In this document: piece after piece, positions 22,223 to 36,726 of the stretch
Position numbering within the stretch: position 1 is the stretch's first letter
Layout: every line of letters starts with the position of its first letter
From: Phytophthora sp. 'mugwort'
Taxonomy: Eukaryota; Oomycota; Peronosporomycetes; Peronosporales; Peronosporaceae
Reading direction: 5' to 3'
DNA: 64,000 nucleotides
NCBI GenBank assembly: GCA_033558025.1
Contig: JAUCEF010000001.1
Span: 2,666,001-2,730,000 of the forward strand
Program-made: the position numbers and the translations under genes
Notes under the pieces: generated by a model
The model's database searches: none
Told to the model about the DNA's origin: nothing
Seen by the model: the letters and a program-made list of their open reading frames with translations, nothing else

Positions 22223-23693
22223 TGTAGTGTTGGGATCAATTCGACATTACCACATCATGTTTACACCAATATTGTGTGTCGGTGGTGTAAACACACAGAG
22301 CCGGGCCGAGCATCATCATCTTGTCGCGGCCATAATCAGATAAAAAAGCAACTTTGTCTGTCGGCTCTCGATTTAATGCGGCGGGGTTTGTCACCTTATT
22401 CCTTGCGACGGCCTTATGCTACTATCTTCGCCGACACTATAGTGTACACGTTTTGTGCATATATTATGCATCGTAGCGTCGGTACAAAAAGTTGCGGTGA
22501 CGGGACTTCAGCCGTACATGTATGCCGTGATGGGCCAGCCCGCACGCACTACCGGAGCTGTCACACAGGTTTTACATGGGGCTATTCATCTTCCACTCTG
22601 TGGCTGACAGGCTCAGCGTTTGTTCGCAGTTTCGCGACTGCAGTTCGTAACGCTCACTGCACGCGTGACGAGGACTTTTCTCTGCTGTCTAACGACCGGG
22701 CTCTGAGCGGCATCTGGGGAGCTCACGTCGCGCAATCTGGAGAACCATCTGCGGTTCGGCGAAGCCACGATGAGCTGCCGCCAACACGAGTTTGTCGTGG
22801 CCGAGCCGTTGCGCTCCGCGAGCGGCGATGACAAAACGGCAGGCACGCCGTCCGCGATGTGTTTGACGGATCGCGCGGTCAAAGGGTGGGGTGGAATACG
22901 CCATAAAAGTGCAAGGCCTTCCAAGCGGAAAAAGGAGCCGGGGGCACGCACGCTGTGCCAAATTTGACGAGTTGATTCCTGACTGCGACGGGACCCAGTT
23001 GCCTAAGACATGAGCCTTAATAGAGTATGTCAGGGTAGCCACCACCTCAGCTGGGTTTGCCAAGAGCTTGGCCGCTAAATCCGGCAGGGTTCTATTTGCC
23101 AGTGGATATCTCTCCACCGGCGCTGTACTTTTAGATTTGAAACCGCAGCGAGCGATGTTGCGATGACAGGCGCTCCTGTCGTCAATGCGTCGAGGCGTCG
23201 AACTCGGACATCGTTCGCAATCAAGGGCGGCAAAAATACCAATTAAGGCGATCAAACCTTTGTAGTAGATGCAAATTGAGAGACCAACGTGTATGTCTGA
23301 CGCCATCCATCGCCATCACCGCTCGATCTTATGAACCGCTTGGTGAACCTCAGCTCTGGTTTCAACGGCGGCTGACCAGCTTCCGGTGGCGGCAGCCTCA
23401 GCAGCTGCTCTATGATTATTTAACCCCTATCCCTGGCCACATCTTTTCACATTCGGTGGCGGTACATTACAAAAACCCCGCCCCGACCGAGCGTGAGGAG
23501 CCAGCTCAGATGGCGAAGGAGTTCACAACCGAAAAAGCGAGCGCAGGGACTAGAAAAGGACAGTGAGCTCCACTCCAGTAGCAGCTTGGGCCGCCGTATT
23601 CATTCCTCCGCTCTCCCTCTCGACCGGCGTGCCATCCAGCGAGTGACAGCGGTATATTCCTCCACACACACAGACACACATAGCGCTCCGACA
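22223..23693. other. Gene-poor divergent interval
   Basis: About 1.47 kb between two divergently transcribed genes encoding secretory proteins. A 205-codon minus-strand frame (23306-22689) is present but has irregular composition, no domain-like pattern and no plausible start context, so I do not call it. A CA-rich run (cacacacagacacaca) lies just before the start codon of the double-psi-barrel gene. Confidence 0.45.
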
Positions 23694-25655
23694 ATGAGAG
23701 GCTGGATGGCGGTCGCTGCCGCCGCGGCGCTGGCACCAGACTTGGCTGCGGCCTCGGGCGCCGTGTCCATCTACAACATCAGTGACCCGACGTACGGCAT
23801 GTGCCGCCTTAAGGGCATTTCAAAATCCAGCGACAATTTCAAACTCTACGCGTCCGTGCCCAGCACGGATTACTCGCTCAACGACGCCTGCGCGCGCTGC
23901 ATCACTATCACGCGCGACGATGACTCGACCAAGACCACCACGGCCTACGTGCTGGACGTGTGCGACGGCTGCACCTCCGGCACGCTGGAACTGTCGGCCG
24001 ACGCGATGACTGCGCTGGATATCGACACTACGGACACGACTACAAAAGTCTCGTACGAGTTCGACACGTGCCCCACCTCGCTCATGTCCGGCGACATCAA
24101 GGCCTGCCTCATGGAGGGCGCCTCGGCCACGTATGTACCACTGCAATTCTACAACTCACAGAAGGTCATCACCGGCGCGACGATCGATGGCGTCACGGCC
24201 ACAGGCACATCCGCGAGTTTCCTGTACTCGGCCAACTCGGGCTCGTCCTCCAGCACGTGGTACCGGAGCATCGAGTTCTCGGTCACGTCCGACGACGGGG
24301 AGACCTTAAACAGCACGTTTGCATTCACGAGCACGTCTGGATGTGCCACGTCCGATGTGCAGTTTAACTCGGCGTCAACGGCGGACGGTGTCGATGGAAG
24401 CACCAGTTCCTCCACGAGCTCGTCCCACGGAGCACTAATTGGCGGAATTTGCGGTGGCGTTGGTGTACTCCTGATCATTATGGGCTCGGTTATTCTCATC
24501 CGTCGTCGCAACCGTGCGTCGAAGGACTTGGAAGACCCGGAGAATGATGCGGAGAACCAATACCTGTCACCAACGGCCAAGCCGAAGGCCGCTGCTGCGG
24601 GCGCCTCAACCTTCGAGTCGGATCACGACGATCATGGCGGCCACCAGCCGCTTGCCTCGCCTACGGTGGACTACGCCGAGTCGTTCTCGCCAGCTGCCAG
24701 TTCCAAGGGCCCGAGCTCGCACCTGAGCGACACAAGCTCGAACGCTTCGGCGCCGGTCGCGCATGCTGCCACCGTTCCTGCCGCTGTTGTTGCTGCTTCG
24801 ATCGCTGTGGACTCGCCTGCGTCGTCAAACCACTCGTCCGTATCATCGCCGTACACGCACAGCTCGTTAGTTGAGCGTACTCCTTCACCGGAACCTGTCT
24901 ACGTAGCCCCGACCTACGCCTACAGCAACAGCATGGCTACCAGCCCTCGTCGCTCGTCTGTATCGAACGTGAAGGCAGCACCCAGGGTGTCCGCTCCAGT
25001 TGTGCCTCGTCAAGCGTCGGCCACGAACTTTCACCAGTACAATGAAGACGTGGAGGAGGACCGCTCGAGCTTCGACATTGATGACATGCGTGAGTCTGAG
25101 GCCCGTGCTACGTCGACCGACAATTCCCGTCGCCTGGGTTCGCACTCGTCGTTCACACCGTACAGTTCCGCTGACCCTTACGCCAACACGGTGACGTCTC
25201 CTCAGAGCAACATTCGTGGCACGAGTCTGCGTCGCCCGAGCGCCAAGCAGAACTCAATGGGAATGCCAAGCCGTGAGTCAGCTCGCTATAACAACGGTTC
25301 TGTAATCTCGAACGCGGACAGTTATGCATCAGCGGCGCCACGCCAGACGAACCAGTCGATTCTTTCGAACAGCACAGGGCTGCAGTCTGGCAGATCGAAC
25401 GCGCCTGTTCCTGCCCCGGACAATTACTCGTTCAGCGGGCGACCAAGTGGCTCGACAGAAACTGATACCATGACGGACTCAGTGCGCGACAGCTACGCAT
25501 CTGTCCCTGCAGTGCAGCCGAACGTGGATCTGTCTGCATCGCAGCGCAGTATCGGCTCTATGCGCGAGAGCGGCGGCTACAGCCGTGACTCCCTCAACAT
25601 TCTGGGCTACCCTTACTCGAAGAAGAGTGGACGACACCACAACACTACAGGTTAG
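23694..25655 (+). CDS. Secreted double-psi beta-barrel (expansin/RlpA-like) receptor-like membrane protein
   Basis: A single exon of 653 residues. It begins with a signal peptide (MAVAAAAALAPDLAAASG). Residues about 25-115 have the look of a double-psi beta-barrel as in expansins and RlpA: YGMCRLKG, then ACARCITI and VLDVCDGCTSGTLELS, a paired-cysteine pattern followed by an LDVC/DGC segment. A second, beta-rich domain follows to about residue 225. A Ser/Thr-rich stalk precedes a glycine-zipper-like membrane span (LIGGICGGVGVLLIIMGSVI) and a stop-transfer RRRNR. A Ser/Ala/Pro-rich cytosolic tail of about 380 residues ends the protein. The frame is open further upstream to 23493, but the signal peptide fixes ATG 23694. 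The ectodomain may bind wall polysaccharide; whether it signals is unknown. Confidence 0.72.
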   Translation: MRGWMAVAAAAALAPDLAAASGAVSIYNISDPTYGMCRLKGISKSSDNFKLYASVPSTDYSLNDACARCITITRDDDSTKTTTAYVLDVCDGCTSGTLELSADAMTALDIDTTDTTTKVSYEFDTCPTSLMSGDIKACLMEGASATYVPLQFYNSQKVITGATIDGVTATGTSASFLYSANSGSSSSTWYRSIEFSVTSDDGETLNSTFAFTSTSGCATSDVQFNSASTADGVDGSTSSSTSSSHGALIGGICGGVGVLLIIMGSVILIRRRNRASKDLEDPENDAENQYLSPTAKPKAAAAGASTFESDHDDHGGHQPLASPTVDYAESFSPAASSKGPSSHLSDTSSNASAPVAHAATVPAAVVAASIAVDSPASSNHSSVSSPYTHSSLVERTPSPEPVYVAPTYAYSNSMATSPRRSSVSNVKAAPRVSAPVVPRQASATNFHQYNEDVEEDRSSFDIDDMRESEARATSTDNSRRLGSHSSFTPYSSADPYANTVTSPQSNIRGTSLRRPSAKQNSMGMPSRESARYNNGSVISNADSYASAAPRQTNQSILSNSTGLQSGRSNAPVPAPDNYSFSGRPSGSTETDTMTDSVRDSYASVPAVQPNVDLSASQRSIGSMRESGGYSRDSLNILGYPYSKKSGRHHNTTG

Positions 25656-26144
25656 CCATTTGATGCTTTGTCATTTTGATGCCACACACGTGGTTCGACT
25701 GGGCAGCAGCTTCCTGGGATCAGTCCATTCCGGATTTGCAAAGTGGGAACTAGCTGTGTAGCAGCAGTTAGCCCACAGGAAGTTGCTTGCCTGCCGTGGC
25801 AATTGTATCTGTACTATACTCATGCTGCCGCAGAGTACATATCTAAACCATTATGCTCTTTTGTGTTGCTTTTGTGATATTTTTTCTCCGCTGCTCTTTA
25901 ATAGAGATGCAGCTTTAGGGAACTGAATCGATGTGTTACCTTATCGGTTTTGGGGCGCTCGCTCGGAATCCTCGGGCAAGCAACAAGTCAAGTAAAGAGA
26001 GAAATGTCCAGCAGCATAAGCCAAACGAACCAAACAAATATCAAGAACCTACTGGACCAGTCGCGGGCGTCAAGATAACGTCAGGCGACTTGGTGCGTGT
26101 GTTTCTTACCAAAACAATACGGGAGGTTTATTGTTATTAGTAGG
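25656..26144. other. Convergent 3' interval, no gene
   Basis: About 490 bp between the converging 3' ends of the double-psi-barrel gene and the CLC gene. Contains T-rich stretches compatible with 3' UTRs and polyadenylation; no credible coding frame. Confidence 0.5.
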
Positions 26145-28458
26145 TCAGCCCGCCGGTATATGCCTAGAGGGAGACGGTAAAGACGGACATACCATGCCGT
26201 CCTTACGTTTCAGCTCAGCAATGCGGACATGGAGGTGCTGCCGGTGTAGCAGACCCACTAGTCGACCTCGCCGTGTTACCCAAATGCTTGAACATTTGAT
26301 CACCTCGAACAGCAGGTGAACTTTCTGTAGAGACGTGTCAGGATCAACTTGAAGTGTCGAGGAATCGATCGCCAAAAGTGGGTAGATTGGTTCATATGAT
26401 GCAATGCGAGCTTCTTGGTCGTGCTTTACGGTCTCGAGCTGCATGTCACCAACAATTGTCGTGGCTGCACGTTGAGCTGATGTTTCTTCTGCATTTCTGA
26501 CCTCGTACGCTAGGATCTTCGTAATATCTTTCGCAAGTGGCTTGGTAGCTACAGAAATGGCGTTGTCGGCGTGCTGTGGCAAATGAAGCGCCGAACGAAG
26601 GTGGAAGCCGTCGAGATTCTCGTTGTCGGGTGCCAAGCGCATGATATTCTCGATGGCACAGCGAAGGGCAGACCCAATGAGTATCATACTGTCCAGACTC
26701 TCGACGAGCGGCAGCACACGAGTTGATGCTGTTGTCTTGAGAGTCTGTTCGAGCTGTACTCGATCCATGTCAAGCGTGAGAATAGGGAACCGCCGCAGCA
26801 TGACGTCACGCGCCTTCAAGTCCTCGAGATCGAGCGTGCGCAGGTGGCTGAAACCTTTCTTCGCAATGACACTGTCGTAAACCGACACTCGGAGCGCACA
26901 GCCCACGCCCGAGGCGACAAGAGTCGAGAGGATCAGCGGGATTGTATAGACAAACTGGCCAGTGAACTCCATCGCGATCACTGCAACGGAAGTCGTATTG
27001 GTCGTCGAGGCGACGAAACCTGCTCCACCTGCTAGTGCGTATCCTCCAGGCACGATTCCAACTGAGGGGAAAGCGAGATGGAGGACTTCCCCGAATAGCC
27101 GACCCAAAGTGGCGCCTGCAATGAACGTTGGAACGAAGTCACCGGCAGGGATTGGTAGCGAGGTGGACAGTGTCGTCACGGCCAGGCGAATGAAGCAAGC
27201 CAGCGGGAGGACGATATACACAGACAAGGATAAGTCTGCATGCCAACGATCTGGCAACGTGGGCTCGGCACTGGTTAAGTCGCTCAAGGTTTCGCTGAAC
27301 GACAATCGACTCAACCCCACGGGCCAGCAAAGGATTGCTGCGAGTGGAAGAAGTAACGCCCATGACGCTACTACGACAGATTTCTTTGCTGCCCATGACC
27401 TCCAGTGCTGTCTGAAGATTGTCGATACGGACGCGTATAGTGCACCAAGTAGCCCGGTGAGCACAGCTAATACTGCGAATGCTAGGATCTCGGCAAATGT
27501 GAAGGCCTCAGCCTTAAAAGCTGTGGGGAACATAGGGCGATAAGCAGCGACTCCGCCTTGGTGCATCATGTTGACAGCCTGTCGTGCTAACAGAGCACTA
27601 ATTGCTGCTACGAAAGCGCGCCAATAGTTCTACGAGTGAACACAGCAAGACAACAAGATACTGAGTTAGAATTGGGCAATCACTTGGAAGTACATGACCT
27701 ACCGAAACCATGAAGACTGTGCTGGTAACCTCAATGGCGAACAATGCGCCCCCGATTGGGGCTCGGAAGGTGCAGGTCACGCCCACTGCGCAAGCAGCGT
27801 CATAGACGTGTCGCCGCATGATGTCGCTCTCGTAGATACGACGAAACCATTTCACGTGCTTCATGAGTCGGTGCGCTATAATGGACGACGTATGGACGAA
27901 AGGCCCCTCTTTACCGAGAGAGAGACCACTGCTTAGAGCCAGCGCTAGTCCGCCGATCTTAGAGACGAGCGTGCGCGCTCGGAGATATCGACTGGCGTCC
28001 TCGCGATGCTCGTACGAAATGATGCTTTTCATTTCGGGGATTCCCGAGCCTGCAGCCATCGGGTCAAACACTGCTGTCCACCCGACGCTCGCAGTTGCTA
28101 CGACGATCGTACAGACGCTCCAAGCTGCGAGTTCAGCGTATGGGGAGCCACCAGTACCGATAAGTTGGAGGAATTCCTTGCGGGATCGATTCAACCCCAG
28201 CACGACCATGTCAATGATATCGTCGACCAAAGATGCTGCCAGAGACTACAGTTATCTAGTGAAAGTCAAGACGAGATGAGGGGGTAAACTTTGGTAGAGC
28301 TTACCAGAGATACCGAGCGTCACAAGCAGCAGCGTGAGTCTGTACTCTTTACGAAGGAAATCTAGACACCGCTGCACCTGCCATGGCGACTTCTGCTTGG
28401 AGAATGTGCTCGCCCACTCGCTGCGGAACGACGCTTTCTTGATCTCGTCATCCTGCAT
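26145..28458 (-). CDS. CLC-family chloride channel with C-terminal CBS pair
   Basis: Conducts chloride across a cell membrane. Three exons (28458-28305, 28235-27703, 27629-26145) join in phase to 723 residues. The CLC signature segments are all present: AAGSGIPEM (GSGIP), LGKEGPFVH with the gating glutamate, and PAGDFVPTFIAGA (GxFxP). Splicing at 27703/27629 recreates the conserved NYWRAFVAA segment after IEVTSTVF. The position equivalent to the proton glutamate of exchangers appears to be valine (AIEV), as in animal CLC-0/1/2 channels, so a channel is inferred rather than an H+ antiporter. The C-terminal about 200 residues form two CBS-like modules (ARDVMLRRFPILTLD near the start; SLQKVHLLFEVI near the end). 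Confidence 0.92.
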
Positions 28459-28779
28459 CTGAGCTTGACAACAGGAATTACCGTGATATTTCCGACTGAT
28501 GCCGTATGTGAAGAAAGAGCTCGTGTCTCGGTTTCAATACTAACATCAGATCACTCCGAAACGGACGCATATACTTGTGGGTTCGTAGCCACGAAAACCT
28601 GTGACCGTTTATTGTGGTATTAACTTTCTTCATAATCAGAGGAAGGGAGACCAGTGCGCACTTCAACATGTATCATCTACCTTAAGTACGATTTAGAACG
28701 ACATTTCCCTGTCAAACCTGTTACGGCACTTGAGTGCGTTGACGTATCATTTACCAACTGCAACAAAAGAGACTCGAGC
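28459..28779. promoter_or_regulatory. Divergent region between CLC and PEX1 genes
   Basis: 321 bp between opposing start codons. AT-rich with no recognisable motif; inferred to hold both promoters. Confidence 0.4.
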
Positions 28780-33007
<4,228 letters not shown>

Positions 33008-33167
33008 AAAAAGTAAACTGCAATTTCAAAACTGTAGCCATGCCATCGGATTCAATGTCACTCTTCTAAACGTCTTCCCTACACTATAGTCACTCTTTTG
33101 AATCTAAATAATCGTATTCACATTAAAAAAATATCTCTGCAGGAAATATTTACCTGATCGCAGCAAC

Positions 33168-34031
33168 ATGGTCAACATCGTGGGCCTCTCGAGTCTCAAC
33201 AACCGCGGCGACGACGAACCCCGCGAAGACGGCGACCAGCCTAACCAGTACTACGCGGGTGGCGCCTCGGACCGCGGCGGCGGCAGCGGGCTGTCGGTCA
33301 TCGGGCCCGGAGGTGGCGACGACCACGTTGCCAACATTATCGGCCGCGCGCAGCAGGACGCGCGCGCCGCCGCTGCGGAGGGCGAGTCGGCCCAGCCGCG
33401 TCACGTGATCACATTCTACAGGGAAGGCTTTACGGTGAACGACGGCCCATACCGCGCGCGCGCCGACCCGGCCAATCGCCCATTCCTCGAGGCGCTGGAA
33501 CGCGGCCACGTGCCACAGGAGCTTGAGGGCGAGAACCGCAACGAGCCCGTGGAGATTAGTCTCGTGGACAAGCGACAGGAGGACTACGTGGCGCCCCCAC
33601 CACCAGCCTACACGGCGTTTAGCGGGGAGGGTCAGGCCATGGGCTCCACGACGTACGCGGCCGAGGCAGTGATCCAAGGAGACGCCGTGCCGTCTGAGCG
33701 CCCCGTGGTGGACGACAAGAAGTCCACGACGACGCTGCAGATCCGTTTGCACAATGGACAGCGGTTCAGGGAGACGTTGAACTTGGACAACACGATTCGT
33801 GACCTGCACGCCATTGTTCAGCTGTACGTGGTTATATCTGTGATTTTTGTTGGAAACTGTCGACGCCTAATGGCGTTTTTCTGACTGATTGTTTGCTGCA
33901 GGAACGGCGGGGGGACACAACCGTACACCCTGCTGGCAGGCTTCCCGCCTCGCCCCGTGTCGACGGATTTGGCGCAGACGATCGAGCAGGCCGGACTTAA
34001 GGGCGCCGCAGTCACGCAGAAGCTCATTTAA
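33168..34031 (+). CDS. p47/NSFL1C-type UBX protein, Cdc48/p97 adaptor
   Basis: An adaptor recruiting the AAA ATPase Cdc48/p97 to membrane fusion and protein-turnover sites. Two exons (33168-33823 and 33902-34031) give 261 residues. The SEP domain lies at about residues 80-135 (ITFYREGFTVNDGPYR, FLEALERGHVPQEL). A UBX domain at about 185-261 contains TTLQIRLHNGQRF, the spliced NGGGTQPYTLLAGFPPRP with the p97-binding FPPRP (FPR-type) loop, and QAGLKGAAVTQKL. The N-terminal UBA domain of animal p47 is missing, resembling plant PUX and yeast Shp1-like short forms. The N-terminus is Gly/Asp-rich. It begins 160 bp after PEX1 in the same direction. Confidence 0.9.
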
Positions 34032-34198
34032 AAGGAGGCGGAACTCTTACAGCTTGAGGATAGTTAATCTCTAAGGCAGGAAGCGTCCAACGTTTAATTT
34101 GCACTAGTGAACGTTCTTTCGTCTCCATTGCGACTGCAACGTCTTTACACTTGAACAAACTATGCTCCACTTCAGTAGTATTTTATTGGTAAACAGAC

Positions 34199-34767
34199 AT
34201 GACTACTCCAAGACGCAGCACGGCCAAAGCCTTCGTGGGGCAGATCTACGCCGCCTTGCAGTCGCCCACCCGCTCCATCGCCACCATCAACGGCATCGAC
34301 TGCTCTCGTCTTTGGATTCAGGTCGTCTCTAGCACCGCAGCGGAAGTAGAACGCTGCACTCATCTCACTGTAACGCTTTACATTTGTGCAGGGCGTCGTG
34401 GTCGCTACGTCTGAAGACCGGAAGCAATGCATCGTAGACGACGGTACTGGCGTCTTACGGCTAGAGCTCAAGGTTTTCCTGAAAAATGCCCCTCCGGGTG
34501 TCGATGCTCGGCCTCAGTTGGGTCAGTTTGTGCTGTGGCAATGGAGAGAGACAAGCAGAACTGACTGACGATGTATCTATTTGAATAGGTGACTATATTA
34601 TGGCCATCGGTCCAATGCAGAAAACCAAGGCAGACCTTACAGTGTCGGTGCGAACGTTGCTGGCGCATCAAGTCGTCAAATTGGACGCCAAGCTGCAACG
34701 TGAACCCGTGTGGTTCCTGGAGGTCATTGAGTACTGGACATCCGCGGTCAACTCCCCTACAACGTAG
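34199..34767 (+). CDS. RMI2: RecQ-mediated genome instability protein 2 (RMI2)-like OB-fold protein
   Basis: A small subunit of the BLM-TopoIII-RMI dissolvasome that stabilises the complex through an OB fold. Three exons (34199-34321, 34392-34521, 34589-34767) join in phase to 143 residues, matching the usual about 147. The landmarks are SRLWIQGVVVATSEDRKQC, IVDDGTGVLRLEL and DYIMAIGPM, the beta-strand pattern of RMI2, and the C-terminal helix VWFLEVIEYW. The gene is short and each exon alone is uninformative, so identity depends on the joined pattern. It converges on the PDI gene 236 bp downstream. Confidence 0.82.
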
Positions 34768-35003
34768 AAAGTCACAACTTCTGATGATTTAGACTTATTT
34801 AACGCGTTGAACGGCAACACGAAAGCTGTACATGCTCATTATCGATCCTTGATGGGGATCATAACTAACGAACTAGCTACATAGGATCTCTCTTGCTTCA
34901 TTTCTTCTTCTCTCTATCGATCAGCGCTTTCACACGTGCCGAAGCCCATCGCGCGCAGCAGCAGCAAAACCCAAAGAGGCGCCACTCGAGCGAGGGAGCC
35001 AAG

Positions 35004-36110
35004 TTACTCGTCCTTTGGCTTCTGGCCAGTTTTCTTGGCCTCGGTCGCAGACAGCACCTTAGGCGGGAGTTCCTCGCCCTCTGTCTTTTTCTCTGCTTCC
35101 TTCTCGTCCAGAGCTTTTTTGTACTGCGCCACGTCGTCAGCACCGAGCCAATAGTCCAGCTGAGCCACCAAGATAGCCACGACGATGGCGATCGCCAGGA
35201 TGCCCGCCAGGACAGCTAGCACGGTGTTCTCCGTGGCCCACTCGATGGTCATGTCGACGATCTTGGAGAAGGAGCCCTCCTCGGGGATAGGTCCCGTCGA
35301 TTCTGCCGTCTTCCAGCCGTTCTCCACAAAGTCGAGGAACGCGGGGAGCGAGCGACCGCCCTTGTACCTGTACACCTGTCCGTCATTGATGTAGAATAGC
35401 GACGGGTAACCGTTGACACCGAAGCGCGAGCACACGCGGCGGTGCACAGTGCAGTCGACCTTGGCCACGCGAACCTTGCTGCCCTTCTCCTTAAGTGTAC
35501 GACTCAGCTTGTTCCACGTGGGGGCGAGACGCTTGCAGTGACCGCACCAGGGCGCGTAGAACTTAATGAGCCACGGGTCCTTGCTGGCCAGCACCTGCTC
35601 CTCGAACGAGGCCGTCGTGAGCTGCACGACCGCACTCGAACGCTCGTTCTCCTTATGCTCGGCTGCTGCGGCCTTCCGCTGCTCCACGAACTCGGCGTAC
35701 GTTAGTACACGCTCGCCGAAATCCTTCTTGTAGCCCTCAGTGGCGAACGCGACCATGGCGAGCACGTCGCGGCGTCCGTTGTAGTCGTACGACTTGCCAC
35801 CAGCCAAGACCTTAAGCGTCGGATACGACCCCACGCTTAAGCGTTCGCAGACACTGCGCTCAGTGGTACAGTCAACCTTGGCCACGTGTACGTCCTTGTC
35901 GGCCAGGCCCTCGGTCTCGGACATCTCGTCGATCGTGGGCGCCAACTTCTTGCAGTGGCCGCACCAAGGCGCATAGAACTTGACAAACCACACGCCGTGA
36001 CTCGTCTCATGATCAAACGTGGCCTCAGTCAATGCCACGGGGGCGGCCTGTGCCGACTGCGCTGCGAAGCCGACGGCCGCGAGCGCAAGCAACGCGGCTC
36101 GGAACTGCAT
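35004..36110 (-). CDS. Membrane-anchored protein disulfide isomerase with two thioredoxin domains
   Basis: Catalyses disulfide formation and isomerisation in the endoplasmic reticulum. It is a single exon of 368 residues. ATG 36110 is chosen because it directly precedes a signal peptide (FRAALLALAAVGFAAQSAQA); the frame is open 75 bp further upstream. Two thioredoxin folds carry identical active sites, FYAPWCGHCKKLAP (about residue 48) and FYAPWCGHCKRLAP (about residue 190), each followed by the cis-proline segments SYPTLKV and GYPSLFY. A single membrane span (VLAVLAGILAIAIVVAILVA) comes after the second domain, then a Lys/Glu-rich cytosolic tail ending KPKDE. That end is not a lumenal KDEL, so retention is probably by the transmembrane segment, as in TMX proteins. 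Confidence 0.93.
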   Translation of the reverse strand: MQFRAALLALAAVGFAAQSAQAAPVALTEATFDHETSHGVWFVKFYAPWCGHCKKLAPTIDEMSETEGLADKDVHVAKVDCTTERSVCERLSVGSYPTLKVLAGGKSYDYNGRRDVLAMVAFATEGYKKDFGERVLTYAEFVEQRKAAAAEHKENERSSAVVQLTTASFEEQVLASKDPWLIKFYAPWCGHCKRLAPTWNKLSRTLKEKGSKVRVAKVDCTVHRRVCSRFGVNGYPSLFYINDGQVYRYKGGRSLPAFLDFVENGWKTAESTGPIPEEGSFSKIVDMTIEWATENTVLAVLAGILAIAIVVAILVAQLDYWLGADDVAQYKKALDEKEAEKKTEGEELPPKVLSATEAKKTGQKPKDE

Positions 36111-36266
36111 CTTGCTTGCTGACGTTTGGGGGGAACTTGTCTTGTTTTGTACTGGGCTTTTATTGCGATCTCCTTCCGTAATCAAGAGGGTGACATAGTG
36201 AATGCAAGTCTAATGTTCCCTCCTTAAAACAATATATTTGGTGTGACAGACACCAAGGGTTCCGCT

Positions 36267-36323
36267 GTATTATGGTATAGGCAAAATTCGTTACATTATA
36301 CTTTTAGTATTATGGTATAGGCA
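36267..36323. repeat. 17-bp direct repeat just outside the element
   Basis: The sequence gtattatggtataggca occurs at 36267-36283 and again at 36307-36323, exactly 40 bp apart. It lies between the PDI start and the left inverted repeat of the mobile element. Origin unknown; possibly regulatory or the footprint of an older insertion. Confidence 0.7.
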
Positions 36324-36369
36324 GGGACTGGATGTGACGCTATATAAGAGGTAGACCGTCAGCAATTTA

Positions 36370-36661
36370 AAGTAGTGCGAGTGTTCAAGCGGCCATGCAG
36401 ATTCGGAGCTGTGCAAGCACGGTCTCATGGAGAGAGTGATGTGAAACTCTTGATCATCACTTGAAGCGAAGGTTCACTCAACATCAGTAGTAATACTTAG
36501 CACATTACGCCGGCATTTTTTTTCTTAGCATAATTTTACAAGGAGAGTAGGTTTAATCGTTTTTAATACCCAGCTGGTGTTTCTAACCAGACAACCAATC
36601 GTTAGCCTCAGAGCGTTAGGAGTCATCTATTTAATATTCGGTATGTCTGAGAAGGGGTGCA
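36370..36661 (+). repeat. Left terminal inverted repeat
   Basis: Pairs in inverted orientation with 45834-46160. Perfectly shared blocks are gcacattacgccggca (36500-36515), gagagtaggttta (36543-36555) and tttctaaccagaca (36580-36593). Diverged similarity extends inward to about 36661 (tatgtctgagaagggg) and weakly outward to about 36370. Overall identity by eye is about 70%. Confidence 0.85.
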
Positions 36662-36726
36662 ACCTATGTGACCACACCACTTCTCCCGTTCTTTCTCATT
36701 TCAGAATCCGCTGCCACAAATACAAG

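Noticed and set aside
22689..23306. 205-codon minus-strand open frame
   Set aside because: Composition is irregular, no domain-like spacing is visible, and it lies in the upstream region of two divergent genes; probably chance.
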